A stretch of DNA of 64,000 nucleotides from Selenomonadaceae bacterium (GCA_017475745.1 JAFVEZ010000045.1:35884-99883); one strand, 5' to 3'. Numbered from the stretch's first letter, positions 10,109 to 18,739 are shown. Made by a program: numbers and translations. The notes: a model not told the origin generated them from the letters alone.

Positions 10109-11508
10109 TAATTAGCACCCTCAAGTTCAATGGTGATTAGGTTATTCATTTCGACAGCATATTCAAGTGGCAGTTCCTTGGCAATAGGTTCAACGAAGCC
10201 GCGCACGATCATTGCTCTTGCTTCCTGTTCGTCAATGCCGCGAGCCATGAGATAAAAAATTGTATCTTCACTGATTCGCCCAATTTTAGCCTCGTGTCCG
10301 ATATCAGCTTCAGGAGCTTCTATATCCATCACCGGCAGAGTATCAGAGCGGGATTCATCATCAAGCATAAGCGATTCACAGTTGACAGAGCATTTGGCAT
10401 GATGAGCGGCCTTAGTGACTTTGACTGCCGACCTGTAAGTTGCTGCTCCACCGGACTTTGAGATAGTACGCGTGTTGATATTTGCCGAAGTATGTGGCGC
10501 AACATGAATAACACTTGCACCCGTATCGAGGTGTTGACCTTTTGAAGCAAAAGTGACGCCTGTAAACTCGCATTTTGCACCTTCACCGTGAAGAACAGAG
10601 CAAGGATAGAGACAAGAAACAGCCGATCCGAATGAGCCACTAACCCACTCAATAAGACCGTTCTTCTCGACAAGAGCGCGCTTAGTATTGAGGTTCAGCA
10701 TATTTCGAGACCAATTCTCAATGGTAGAATACCTCAGCCTTGCACCTTCACCGACAAACAGCTCAACACAGCCGGCATGAAGATTAGTAACATTATATTT
10801 AGGAGCAGAACAACCTTCAATAAAGTGAAGACTAGCACCCTTCTCAACGATAATCAATGTATGCTCAAACTGTCCTGCACCTGCAGCATTAAGTCTAAAG
10901 TAAGATTGTAGAGGTATTTTAACTTGTACACCTTCAGGAACATATACAAATGAGCCGCCCGACCAGACAGCACCATGGAGGGCAGCAAATTTATGATCCT
11001 TCGGCGGCACTAAAGTCATAAAGTACTCGCGAACAATATCTTCATACTTAACAAGCGCAGTCTCCATGTCGGTATAGACCACACCTTGATCTGTCAATCT
11101 TTTTTGAATACTGTGATAAACTACCTCGCTATCATATTGCGCTCCAACGCCTGCCAATGATTGCTTCTCCGCATCGGGTATGCCCAAGCGATCAAAGGTA
11201 TTTTTGATATCTTCTGGTACTTCGTCCCAACTTCCGACAAGTTTAGCGTCTGGTTTGACATATGTCACTATTTCGTCCATGTTAAGGCGGCTTATGTCTG
11301 GTCCCCAAGTTGGCAAATGCAAAGCATTGTAGACCTCAAGTGACTTTAGCCTGAACTCCAACATCCAATCGGGATCATTTTTTCTCTTTGAAATATCTCT
11401 GACGACTTCCTCTGTCAAGCCAGCATGAGTTTTGTAAACCGATCTATCATCATTCTTGATGTCATAAAGTGTTCGCTCTATATCATCTATATAAGTTTTA
11501 TTCCTCAT
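10108..11508 (-). CDS. sufB: SufB, Fe-S cluster scaffold subunit
   Basis: A 466-residue SufB protein, the scaffold of the SufBCD complex. It shows the conserved WSGGSFVYVPEGV, NLHAGCVELFVGEGA and NCESLMLDDESRSDTLPVMD stretches and the C-terminal GRISEDTIFYLMARGI that pairs with SufD. The frame opens ten codons earlier, but the ATG at 11508 follows AAGGTG at five bases and gives the family-length N-terminus MRNKTYIDD, so that start is chosen. A short coiled-coil gene separates it from sufC, where normally sufD or sufB follows directly. Confidence 0.95.
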   Translation of the reverse strand: MRNKTYIDDIERTLYDIKNDDRSVYKTHAGLTEEVVRDISKRKNDPDWMLEFRLKSLEVYNALHLPTWGPDISRLNMDEIVTYVKPDAKLVGSWDEVPEDIKNTFDRLGIPDAEKQSLAGVGAQYDSEVVYHSIQKRLTDQGVVYTDMETALVKYEDIVREYFMTLVPPKDHKFAALHGAVWSGGSFVYVPEGVQVKIPLQSYFRLNAAGAGQFEHTLIIVEKGASLHFIEGCSAPKYNVTNLHAGCVELFVGEGARLRYSTIENWSRNMLNLNTKRALVEKNGLIEWVSGSFGSAVSCLYPCSVLHGEGAKCEFTGVTFASKGQHLDTGASVIHVAPHTSANINTRTISKSGGAATYRSAVKVTKAAHHAKCSVNCESLMLDDESRSDTLPVMDIEAPEADIGHEAKIGRISEDTIFYLMARGIDEQEARAMIVRGFVEPIAKELPLEYAVEMNNLITIELEGAN

Positions 11509-11524
11509 AGTTTCACCTTGTGAT

Positions 11525-11890
11525 TTATTTCGTAACAACAGCGAATGTCATTGCGCCAATTCCAACTACTGCCGCACCAATGCCGACTATTGCTGCGATT
11601 GTGAGATTTTGGACGAATTTGCCAATACCGTCGATCTTTTGATCCATTTGACTCATCTTATGATCCATTTGATCAAATTTTTGATCTATACGGTCAAACT
11701 TTTTATCAATATCTCTTATTTGTTCCTCTTGTCTTTGACGAATCTCACGAATTTCTGCAGCTCGTTGATTGTCGCGATCACGCATTTCTGTTTTGAAGTC
11801 GCGCATTTCTTGGATAAAGGCATCTACTTTAGATTCGATGGTAGATGTCTTTATTTCAATTACATTAACTCTGCTTTCTAATTCCGCCAT
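11525..11890 (-). CDS. Small coiled-coil protein with C-terminal membrane anchor, inside the suf operon
   Basis: The 121-residue product starts at the ATG at 11890, two bases after the sufC stop, with the GGGGGT of the sufC end acting as ribosome site. Residues 1-90 are charged and helical with heptad spacing; a run of short repeats (DKKFDRIDQKFDQMDHKM and similar) covers about residues 60-90. Residues 95-118 form one hydrophobic helix rich in Gly, Ala, Ile and Val, so it is probably tail-anchored with the coiled coil in the cytoplasm. It resembles the general design of XhlA-like or DUF1640-like coiled-coil anchors, but I cannot assign a family. Position suggests co-expression with the Fe-S machinery; whether it takes part is unknown. 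Confidence 0.75.
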   Translation of the reverse strand: MAELESRVNVIEIKTSTIESKVDAFIQEMRDFKTEMRDRDNQRAAEIREIRQRQEEQIRDIDKKFDRIDQKFDQMDHKMSQMDQKIDGIGKFVQNLTIAAIVGIGAAVVGIGAMTFAVVTK

Positions 11891-11891
11891 T

Positions 11892-12623
11892 TTAGACACC
11901 CCCAAACTTAGCATAGCCGTTGTTGGTGACTTCTTCGATAAGCTCGTTTCCTCCTTCGCTGATAATTTTTCCATTTAAAAGGACATGAACTCTATCGACT
12001 GTTAGGTGTTTGAGAATTTGGGTATTGTGAGTTATTATTATACAAGCATTTTCGGCTGAATGGAATTTGGCAACACCATTAGAGACAATCTGCACTGCGT
12101 CAACATCAAGGCCGGAATCAGTCTCATCAAGAAGAGCTAGTTTAGGTTGAAGCATGAGGAGTTGTAAAATCTCATTGCGCTTCTTCTCTCCGCCGCTGAA
12201 GCCAACATTCATATAGCGTGTGGCATAAGACGGATCTATTTTAAGTTCTTGCATCATAGCTTGAAGCTGTTTCCTGAATTGTAATATTTTAACTGTTTGA
12301 CCGGTAACAGCTTGTTTTGCTGCGCGTAGCATGTTCTCAACAGTTATTCCTGGTATTTCTTCTGGTGTCTGGAATGAGAGGAACAAACCCTTTCTTGCTC
12401 TTTCAAAAGTAGCGAGTGATGATAAATCTTCACCCTCAAACTTCATTGAACCGCTAAGTATTTTATATTTAGGGTGTCCCATAATAACGTTCATTAAAGT
12501 GGACTTGCCCGATCCGTTGGGTCCCAATATGACATGAACCTCTCCAGCGTTGACCGTTAAATCTATTCCGTGAATTATTTCCTTATCTTCGACACCAGCA
12601 TGTAGTGATTGAATTTCAAGCAT
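11892..12623 (-). CDS. sufC: SufC, ABC-type ATPase of the Fe-S scaffold complex
   Basis: A 243-residue soluble ABC ATPase that drives SufBD. Walker A is GPNGSGKST, the signature is GFSGGEKKRNE and Walker B is ALLDETDSGLD, all typical of SufC; the extra acidic ETDSG loop is characteristic. GGAGGA lies eight bases before the ATG at 12623, preferred over in-frame codons further upstream. It is the first gene of the suf operon (C-coiled coil-B-D-S-U). Confidence 0.96.
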   Translation of the reverse strand: MLEIQSLHAGVEDKEIIHGIDLTVNAGEVHVILGPNGSGKSTLMNVIMGHPKYKILSGSMKFEGEDLSSLATFERARKGLFLSFQTPEEIPGITVENMLRAAKQAVTGQTVKILQFRKQLQAMMQELKIDPSYATRYMNVGFSGGEKKRNEILQLLMLQPKLALLDETDSGLDVDAVQIVSNGVAKFHSAENACIIITHNTQILKHLTVDRVHVLLNGKIISEGGNELIEEVTNNGYAKFGGV

Positions 12624-12647
12624 TATTACATTCCTCCGTATAATCAA

Positions 12648-12676
12648 ATATTATCATTTCAATGCGGCTTTGTCAA
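12648..12676 (-). promoter_or_regulatory. Promoter of the suf operon
   Basis: TTGACA and TAATAT are 17 bases apart on the minus strand, with the -35 overlapping the hemW stop codon. The suf operon therefore appears to be transcribed on its own. I saw no clear Rrf2/IscR-type palindrome over it. Confidence 0.65.
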
Positions 12677-13809
12677 GGGTCGAGCAGGAACTCAGCAAAG
12701 GCGTAATTACCATATTTCATACCACGTTTATTGAGTTTAATGTGACTATTTGAAACATCAATCAACCCTTCGTATTTGAGTTTATCTATCGTCTCGGAAT
12801 AAACACAATTAATATCTACCCCAAACTTATCTGTAAATTGATTTAAATCAATACCTTCAGCTTTCCTGAGTGCAAGAAAGCAGAACTCTTCCATAGCAGC
12901 CTTTTGAGTCAAAATCTCTTCTGTTATTTTGATATCTAAGCCACTTTTAATGCCATCTATGTACTCTCTGATATTTGAGGTATTGGAAAATCTCAATCCA
13001 AAAGTAGATTCACTTTGTATATAGCTGTGAGCACCAGCACCGAGACCCAAATACTCGGTGTCCGACCAATAACCCAGATTGTGACGACTCTCAAATCCTT
13101 CAATGGCAAAGTTGCTGATCTCATATCGTTGAAAACCATGTTGTGGCAATTCTTTGGTGATTAACTCATACATCTTATCAGATTCATCATCATCTGGTAG
13201 TTTTAAATCACCTAAGCCTTGCAATCTGCCAAATTCTGTTCCTTCTTCAACTTCAAGACCATAAATGGAAATGTGCTGAGTATGTAAAGTAATTGCTGTA
13301 TCTAATGTGTTTTTTAGGATTTGTGCAGTTTGATTTGGCAAGTCATACATTAGATCAATGCTCACGTTGTCGAAGATCGAAACAGCCGTTTTGACGTTTT
13401 CAATCGCTTCTTCACTATTGTGTATTCTGCCAAGATTGTGAAGTAATTTATCATCAAAACTCTGAACACCTAAACTCAATCTATTGATTCCAAGTTTTCT
13501 CAAATCATTAAAATAGGACTTGTTGACGGTTCCAGGATTAGCTTCAATAGTAAATTCTATGCAATGACTGAGATCATAATCCTTATACAAAGTGTCAACT
13601 ATTTTGGATAGCTGTTTTATATTCAAGATTGACGGAGTACCACCACCAAAGTAGATAGTGCTGACAGCTTGTGTTTGAATTGACTGTTTAATCTCCATGC
13701 AAAGGGCATCAACATATTCGTCAATGAGATCATTCTGCGCTACTATGGAGTTAAAGGCACAATACTTGCATTTGGCACGGCAGAATGGAATGTGTATATA
13801 TATCTGCAT
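12673..13809 (-). CDS. hemW: HemW-like radical SAM protein
   Basis: A 378-residue radical SAM protein with the cluster motif C10-x3-C14-x2-C17 (FCRAKCKYCAF), then GGGTPS and the HemN/HemW core (EFTIEANPGT, NRLSLGVQSFDD, YDLPNQT). The single-cysteine spacing of true HemN (an extra cysteine after CxxxCxxC) is missing, pointing to HemW, a haem-trafficking chaperone, rather than coproporphyrinogen dehydrogenase. The C-terminal winged-helix-like HemN domain (FCFLALRKAEGID) is present. The ATG abuts the stop of the DUF4127 gene with no spacing, so the two are co-transcribed. Confidence 0.9.
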   Translation of the reverse strand: MQIYIHIPFCRAKCKYCAFNSIVAQNDLIDEYVDALCMEIKQSIQTQAVSTIYFGGGTPSILNIKQLSKIVDTLYKDYDLSHCIEFTIEANPGTVNKSYFNDLRKLGINRLSLGVQSFDDKLLHNLGRIHNSEEAIENVKTAVSIFDNVSIDLMYDLPNQTAQILKNTLDTAITLHTQHISIYGLEVEEGTEFGRLQGLGDLKLPDDDESDKMYELITKELPQHGFQRYEISNFAIEGFESRHNLGYWSDTEYLGLGAGAHSYIQSESTFGLRFSNTSNIREYIDGIKSGLDIKITEEILTQKAAMEEFCFLALRKAEGIDLNQFTDKFGVDINCVYSETIDKLKYEGLIDVSNSHIKLNKRGMKYGNYAFAEFLLDP

Positions 13810-15438
13810 TTACTTCACCTGCGACAAAGTAAGATTATTAACTTTAAGTTTCACCTCAAAGGTTCGTGGCCAAGGATAACTAATGCTGAAGTCAAAGTCT
13901 TTAAGATACACTTCATTGCCATTGATCTTTAAAGGCCTTCGGAAAGCTTTGCTGTATTTATAATCCGCAATTTTCTTATTCATAGCTATTCTCATCACAA
14001 AAGTTGCAAATTCAAGTTCAGTATCATAGTCAAGATAGCTTGTATCATATGAGCCACTCTTCTTCAATGCGTGATTGACAGTATCAATGACATCTTTAAG
14101 GTAGAAGTAATCTTCAAGAAAGCGCTGATTGAGGAAAGTTAAATTCTCAACTAGATTATCTGAATTGACTGCAATGACAGCTTGAGAAAGCGCAATGCCT
14201 ATGGCATTTGAAGCAGTGTTCCAGCCAGAATAAGCTAAAAGTGAGTTGATTGGAACAGCTCGATCTATCAACAAAGGCAGCAACGTCTCTTCTTTGTCGA
14301 AATGAATACCAAGATCAATAAGCGCCACCTTATGACCCTTCTCAATGAGTTGTGAAATATATCTAGCACTGTCACTCTTAACATCATACAGGTCGTCATT
14401 GCCTTCGTATTTATCGTTCACAGATATATAGAGTATAAAGTCGGCTTCTTCTGGAAGAGCTACAACTTCACACCGTAGTTGATTGCACTTCTCCTTGACA
14501 ACAGTCTCAATAGGCACCGCCATGAAAGGCAAAGTCAGTCCAGGTGTTTTAACTTCATTGTATTTAACACAAACTTTTAAAGATCGTTTACCATTCTGAG
14601 CAAGTTCTGTCAAAAGCGTTAAGGCAATCTCGTCAGCTCCATGAACGAATGATATAGTATTCCTACTAATACTATCATATTTAAAGTGTTGAAGATCGTC
14701 AAGAACTTTGTTTTGAATTGAGAATTCTTCGCCGTCATCAAGACCAATTATCAGTTTATTTAAAATTCCAGCTTGCAACAATTCAATCAGTCGCTTGCTG
14801 AGTATTTCGCATTGATTGAAGTGATTGAGATAATTGTTTAGATTATCGGGTTTAATTTCGTTCACTGCTTCAAATAAAGCTTCATTATCTACAGTTAGAC
14901 CAGCATGAGCAAGACTTGTCAACCGCGAATATGCCATTAATGCACGACGCTGTTGATAATTATCTATACTTGATTGAGGCTGAGTCCTCGGCAGAATATT
15001 AAAAGCATAAATTGGAGTATCTGGAATGATTTCGCGTAGTTCAATCAAGTAGCTTATAAGATCGTCGATCTCTTCGTTACTTAAGTTCTTCTCTCGTGAA
15101 GCAATGAGTCCTCCATTGAGAAGTTGATCAATGCTGATAATTAATGCATCGGCCTTGGGCGCTTCCTCTAAAAGCCACTTTTTAATATCTTTAGTCTCAC
15201 CCGGAATGGTGAAGTAATCCAGTAGCTTGCTTGGAGGAAGCATCACTTTTACTCCAGCTATTCTTCCCGCATTAACAACAAAATCTCCACACGCTGGTCG
15301 GCTGTCTAAAGGTATCAATATGACAGTCGAATAAAATTCAATATCATTAGATAATGGAATTGTCTCTATAGATCTATCTGTTTTAATTGAAACGGCAATG
15401 ACGAAAAGCAACAGGATTATTATTAAAAATTTTCTCAA
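13810..15438 (-). CDS. DUF4127 family exported protein
   Basis: The 542-residue product begins with a hydrophobic signal or anchor (residues 4-19) and then shows the DUF4127 pattern: TVILIPLDSRPACGDFV, PPSKLLDYFTIPG, ADALIISIDQLLNGGLIASRE and, later, GAHE-like FVHGADEIALTLL and AYSGWNTASNAIG. The family has no assigned biochemical activity as far as I know; conserved Asp, Arg and Asn residues suggest an enzyme. The TTG start sits about 14 bases after AGAAGGAG, a long spacing. It is translationally adjacent to hemW and divergent from recT. Confidence 0.8.
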   Translation of the reverse strand: MRKFLIIILLLFVIAVSIKTDRSIETIPLSNDIEFYSTVILIPLDSRPACGDFVVNAGRIAGVKVMLPPSKLLDYFTIPGETKDIKKWLLEEAPKADALIISIDQLLNGGLIASREKNLSNEEIDDLISYLIELREIIPDTPIYAFNILPRTQPQSSIDNYQQRRALMAYSRLTSLAHAGLTVDNEALFEAVNEIKPDNLNNYLNHFNQCEILSKRLIELLQAGILNKLIIGLDDGEEFSIQNKVLDDLQHFKYDSISRNTISFVHGADEIALTLLTELAQNGKRSLKVCVKYNEVKTPGLTLPFMAVPIETVVKEKCNQLRCEVVALPEEADFILYISVNDKYEGNDDLYDVKSDSARYISQLIEKGHKVALIDLGIHFDKEETLLPLLIDRAVPINSLLAYSGWNTASNAIGIALSQAVIAVNSDNLVENLTFLNQRFLEDYFYLKDVIDTVNHALKKSGSYDTSYLDYDTELEFATFVMRIAMNKKIADYKYSKAFRRPLKINGNEVYLKDFDFSISYPWPRTFEVKLKVNNLTLSQVK

Positions 15439-15444
15439 AACTAC

Positions 15445-15473
15445 TTGACAAGCTCCTTCTAATTTGTTGTAAT
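15445..15473 (+). promoter_or_regulatory. Promoter for recT
   Basis: TTGACA and TGTAAT are 17 bases apart on the plus strand, about 60 bases before the recT start. The -35 lies within the leader of the divergent DUF4127 gene. Confidence 0.5.
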
Positions 15474-15520
15474 ATACTATTGCAAGGGTAATCGATAGAT
15501 ATTGCTTTTATCTATAGTAT
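15474..15520. repeat. Nested inverted repeats in the recT leader (possible operator)
   Basis: The 7-base arms ATAGATA (15495-15501) and TATCTAT (15509-15515) are perfect inverted copies around a 7-base spacer. An outer pair, ATACTAT (15474-15480) and ATAGTAT (15514-15520), partly overlaps. They lie between the recT -10 element and its ribosome site, where a repressor or an mRNA structure could act. Confidence 0.45.
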
Positions 15521-15532
15521 TTGGAGGTTGTC

Positions 15533-16429
15533 ATGGCAAATCAATCTGAACAATCGTTGGTAGAAGTACTTCGCAGCAACATCGTAAAAAAGAGATTTGA
15601 AGATATGCTTGGCGAAAACTCCGGCAGTTTCATTAGCACAATTCTGACTATTGTCAACAACAATAGCAGGCTCAGAGAATGTAGTGCCGGTACGATTCTT
15701 TCCGCCGCCAGCACCGCTGCAGCCTTAAAACTTCCAATTACTCCTTCTCTCGGCTTTGCTCATATTATACCATACAGAGTAAAAAACGGCTATCAAGCTG
15801 CATTTCAAATCGGTTGGAAGGGCTTGGTCCAGCTTGCTATGCGTTCTAATCAATATCGCAGACTTCACGCTGGCAAAGTATGTGAGGGTCAGATCAAAGA
15901 GATTGATTTTATAACAGGCGACCCTATTCGCGGTGAAAAAATCAGTGATAAGGTTGTCGGTTATGCGGCTTACTTTGAGCTAATCAACGGTTTCAACAAA
16001 ACTCTCTACATGACGATTGAAGAAATCAAAGAACACGCAAAGAAATATTCTCAGAGTTATGCCTATGATGTCAAAAACGGTACTAAAAGTTCCATTTGGT
16101 CTACTAACTTCGACGCTATGGCAAAGAAAACTACTCTGAAGCTCCTGCTCTCTAAGTATGGAATTATGAATGTAGATTCCAATTCAACCGACATGGCGCG
16201 GGCACTTGCGGCCGACCAGAGTGTAATTCGCAGTGACGGTACTTATCATTACATTGACAATGATCGCAAATCTGGCATAGATTCCATTGCCTTTGTTGAT
16301 GAGGAGCCAATGGGCATTGATTCACCGGTGGAAGATAGTGATTTTGAAACCAGAACAGAGCTTGAAGAGTTCCACAGTGATGTATCTGAAGATGTTTCAA
16401 ATAATAGTGTAGAATCAGAAAGTATTTAA
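15533..16429 (+). CDS. recT: RecT-family single-strand annealing protein
   Basis: A 298-residue RecT recombinase, which binds single-stranded DNA and anneals complementary strands; it is usually phage-encoded beside an exonuclease. Family stretches are LRECSAGTILSAASTAAALKLP, LGFAHIIPY, AFQIGWKGLVQLAMRS, VVGYAAYFELING and WSTNFDAMAKKTTLKLLLSKYG. The C-terminal 60 residues are acidic and rich in Asp, Glu and Ser, as in many annealing proteins. The ATG at 15533 follows GGAGG at five to six bases. No recE/YqaJ exonuclease, SSB or other phage gene is nearby; the next gene is an Lrp-type regulator 29 bases on. It may be a domesticated or remnant phage gene. Confidence 0.92.
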   Translation: MANQSEQSLVEVLRSNIVKKRFEDMLGENSGSFISTILTIVNNNSRLRECSAGTILSAASTAAALKLPITPSLGFAHIIPYRVKNGYQAAFQIGWKGLVQLAMRSNQYRRLHAGKVCEGQIKEIDFITGDPIRGEKISDKVVGYAAYFELINGFNKTLYMTIEEIKEHAKKYSQSYAYDVKNGTKSSIWSTNFDAMAKKTTLKLLLSKYGIMNVDSNSTDMARALAADQSVIRSDGTYHYIDNDRKSGIDSIAFVDEEPMGIDSPVEDSDFETRTELEEFHSDVSEDVSNNSVESESI

Positions 16430-16458
16430 TATATAAATAAATTTGGAGGTGCAACCGA

Positions 16459-16938
16459 TTGAAGGAACTTTTGGAACTTCTCGAAAAAAATTCAAAGACT
16501 ACTACAGCGGAGCTTGCTGCAATCTTAGGGCAGAGTGAATACCAGGTTGAGCAGGACATTCGACGCTTAGAAAAGGATAAAATAATATTAAGTTATCCTA
16601 CAATAATTAATTGGGAAAAATTCGGCAGTGAAGTAGTGACTGCTATAATTACAATAAATTTGACGCCACAGCGTGAAGTTGGTTTTGACGCCATCGCCGA
16701 GAGAATTTATCGCTATGACGAAGTCAAGACTGTTTATTTAATGAGTGGTAGTTTTGATTTGCTTGTCATAATTGAGGGCAAAAGTCTCAAAGAAGTTGCA
16801 AACTTTGTTGCGACTAGACTTTCCACCATTGAAGGTGTAACTCAGACTAGAAGCCACTTCATGCTCAAATCATACAAAAAAGACGGAGTTATCCTCGACA
16901 ATGAAGAAAGAGATCGCAGATTGGTGGTGTCACCATGA
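16459..16938 (+). CDS. Lrp/AsnC-family transcription regulator (AlaR-like)
   Basis: A 159-residue regulator with an N-terminal winged helix (residues 1-55, TTAELAAILGQSEYQVEQDIRRLEKDKII) and a RAM/AsnC effector domain (about 65-140, VKTVYLMSGSFDLLVIIEGKSLKEV). The start is TTG, seven bases after GGAGGTG. Its stop overlaps the aminotransferase start by four bases. The regulator-aminotransferase pair has the same order and type as Bacillus yugG-yugH (alaR-alaT), so an amino-acid-responsive control of alanine synthesis is the best guess. Confidence 0.87.
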   Translation: MKELLELLEKNSKTTTAELAAILGQSEYQVEQDIRRLEKDKIILSYPTIINWEKFGSEVVTAIITINLTPQREVGFDAIAERIYRYDEVKTVYLMSGSFDLLVIIEGKSLKEVANFVATRLSTIEGVTQTRSHFMLKSYKKDGVILDNEERDRRLVVSP

Positions 16939-18110
16939 GCAAATGGGAAGAAAGGCTGTCTCCACAAGTTAGGTCCATTGCACCGAGTGGTATTCGCAAG
17001 TTCTTTGACATTGCTGCAAAAATGGAAGATGTCATCAGCTTAGGTGTCGGTGAGCCGGATTTTGTCACTCCTTGGTCGATCCGTGAGAGCTGTGTCTACG
17101 GCCTTGAGCGAGGTTATACTTCATATACAGCCAATCGCGGCACACCTGAGTTGAGACAGGAGATTGCCAATCATTTCAAACGTCGCCACGATTTGACATA
17201 CTCTGCCGAAACTGATATACTTGTGACCGTAGGTGTTAGTGAAGCACTTGATTTGGCGTTGAGGACTGTTGTCTCTCCTGGTGATGAGGTACTCATACCA
17301 GAGCCTTGTTATGTCTCATATCAAGCTTGTACGATTTTAGCTGGCGGTGTTCCAGTGAATGTTGCAGCAAAGATTGATAATGAATTCAGAATCACTCCTG
17401 AAGAGTTAGAGCCTTATGTTACACCGCGAACAAAGGTTCTTTTGATTGGTTATCCGAATAATCCGACAGGTGCAATTATGGAGCGTAGCGATTTGGAAAA
17501 GCTCGCTGATTTCGCGGAGAAGTATAATTTAATTGTCATCTCTGATGAGATTTACGGCGATCTCCGATACAGCGGCAGCGATCACATCTGCTTCGCTCAA
17601 CTTCCAAATATGCAGGATAGGACTATTGTGTTGAATGGCTTCTCAAAGGCATATGCAATGACCGGCTGGAGAATTGGTTATGCTCTTGGTAATCCTGAGA
17701 TCATAGCTGCTATGACAAAGATTCACCAATATACCATGCTCTGTGCTCCGATAACTGCTCAGATGGCGGCCGTTGAAGCACTTCGCCATGGTGAGAAATA
17801 TATGAAGAAGATGGTGGCTGAATATAATCGCCGCCGCAAACTGATTTACGACGGCTTTAAAAAGATGGGCCTTGATTCATTTGAGCCGAAAGGTGCATTC
17901 TATATCTTCCCGAATATTACATCTACCGGCTATACTTCAAGTGAGTTTGCTGAAGCGTTAATAAATTCCGAACATGTAGCACTTGTGCCTGGCACTGCCT
18001 TTGGTCAGAGTGGTGAAGGGCACGTTCGCTGCTCATATGCAACAAGTATTGATAAAATCTCAGAAGCCCTAGCAAGAATTGAAAACTTTCTCAAGAATCA
18101 TAAAAAATAG
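16935..18110 (+). CDS. PLP-dependent class I aminotransferase (AlaT/YugH-like)
   Basis: The 391-residue fold-type I enzyme starts with IAPSGIRKFFDIA and LGVGEPDFVTPW, typical of the YugH/AspB-like group, and has the PLP lysine in NGFSKAYAMTGWRIGYA and the substrate-carboxylate arginine in GHVRCSYA. It transfers amino groups between an amino acid and 2-oxoglutarate or pyruvate. Coupling to an Lrp/AsnC regulator with an ATGA overlap supports an alanine aminotransferase role, but aspartate or aromatic substrates cannot be excluded. Confidence 0.85.
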   Translation: MSKWEERLSPQVRSIAPSGIRKFFDIAAKMEDVISLGVGEPDFVTPWSIRESCVYGLERGYTSYTANRGTPELRQEIANHFKRRHDLTYSAETDILVTVGVSEALDLALRTVVSPGDEVLIPEPCYVSYQACTILAGGVPVNVAAKIDNEFRITPEELEPYVTPRTKVLLIGYPNNPTGAIMERSDLEKLADFAEKYNLIVISDEIYGDLRYSGSDHICFAQLPNMQDRTIVLNGFSKAYAMTGWRIGYALGNPEIIAAMTKIHQYTMLCAPITAQMAAVEALRHGEKYMKKMVAEYNRRRKLIYDGFKKMGLDSFEPKGAFYIFPNITSTGYTSSEFAEALINSEHVALVPGTAFGQSGEGHVRCSYATSIDKISEALARIENFLKNHKK

Positions 18111-18123
18111 TTTAAATAATGTT

Positions 18124-18198
18124 GCGCTCGTAGTCCAGTGGATAGGACGTTAGCCTCCGGAGCTGAAAGCGTGGGTTCGATTCCCGCCGAGCGCACCA
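18124..18198 (+). tRNA. tRNA-Arg (anticodon CCG)
   Basis: A full cloverleaf can be folded: acceptor GCGCTCG/CGAGCGC, D-arm GTCC...GGAC, anticodon stem TTAGC/GCTGA around loop CTCCGGA (anticodon CCG), T-arm GTGGG-TTCGATT-CCCGC, discriminator A and an encoded CCA. It reads CGG arginine codons. It sits 13 bases after the aminotransferase gene. Confidence 0.95.
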
Positions 18199-18213
18199 AA
18201 ATTGCAAAATAAT

Positions 18214-18240
18214 AAACCGCCTACAATTCGGTGGTTTTTA
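18214..18240 (+). terminator. Rho-independent terminator after tRNA-Arg
   Basis: The arms AACCGCC and GGTGGTT pair over seven positions (one G-U) around an eight-base loop and are followed by a run of T. It closes the rightward recT-tRNA region against the convergent FlhB-like gene. Confidence 0.75.
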
Positions 18241-18251
18241 TATTTATACTT

Positions 18252-18593
18252 TCATCTGTTGCGACGCATAGCGGCAAGCTGTTTGAAGCGTTCTTCTCTA
18301 CCTTTCGCTGAATCCATTTTGTAAACATAAGCCATAACTTCAGCAATAGCTTTGTAAAGTTCTGGCGGAATTTCGCGGTCAATTTCAAGAGCCATCAGCA
18401 TATTGACAAGCGCCTTATTCTGATAGACAGGTATAGTATTTTTTTGAGCTGCGGCAAGAATATGTTCAGCGACATGACCGCGACCTTTAGCAATAACTTT
18501 AGGTGCTCTATCTTTGAGCTGATCATACTTGATTGCAACTGCTTTTTTATCCATATCAGGATTTTGATTAGCATCTTGCTGCTGATTATCCAT
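18252..18593 (-). CDS. Stand-alone FlhB C-terminal domain-like protein
   Basis: The 113-residue protein matches the cytoplasmic C-terminal domain of FlhB/YscU export-switch proteins: VAIKYDQLKDRAPKVIAKGRG, AAQKNTIPVYQNKALVNMLMALEIDREIPPELYKAIAEVMAYVY. The autocleavage NPTH motif and the membrane part are absent, as in the small FlhB-related (FhlX/YlqH-like) proteins of Firmicutes that accompany flagellar export. No flagellar gene lies in this window. The ATG at 18593, eight bases after AGAGGA, is preferred to an upstream in-frame codon, giving a polar Gln/Asn-rich N-terminus. Confidence 0.82.
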   Translation of the reverse strand: MDNQQQDANQNPDMDKKAVAIKYDQLKDRAPKVIAKGRGHVAEHILAAAQKNTIPVYQNKALVNMLMALEIDREIPPELYKAIAEVMAYVYKMDSAKGREERFKQLAAMRRNR

Positions 18594-18636
18594 AAGCGTT
18601 TTCCTCTTGGCAAGTTTATCGTACTTATTGAATATT

Positions 18637-18665
18637 ATTATAAACCTCAAGAGAGAATAAGTCAA
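18637..18665 (-). promoter_or_regulatory. Promoter for the FlhB-like gene
   Basis: TTGACT and TATAAT stand exactly 17 bases apart on the minus strand, about 45 bases before the ATG at 18593. Confidence 0.65.
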
Positions 18666-18710
18666 GTTTAATATGAAAAAAATATGAAGGCATATTGTTC
18701 TATATTGTTA

Positions 18711-18739
18711 TTGACACTGCGTGTAATAATCTGGATATG
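18711..18739 (+). promoter_or_regulatory. Possible promoter for the adenine deaminase gene
   Basis: A consensus TTGACA is followed after 17 bases by a weak -10, GATATG, about 37 bases before the TTG start at 18776. No purine-riboswitch-like element was seen in the leader. Confidence 0.4.

Noticed and set aside
15521..18110. Prophage region around recT
   Set aside because: No integrase, terminase, structural gene or attachment-like repeat accompanies recT; the neighbours are a metabolic regulator and aminotransferase.
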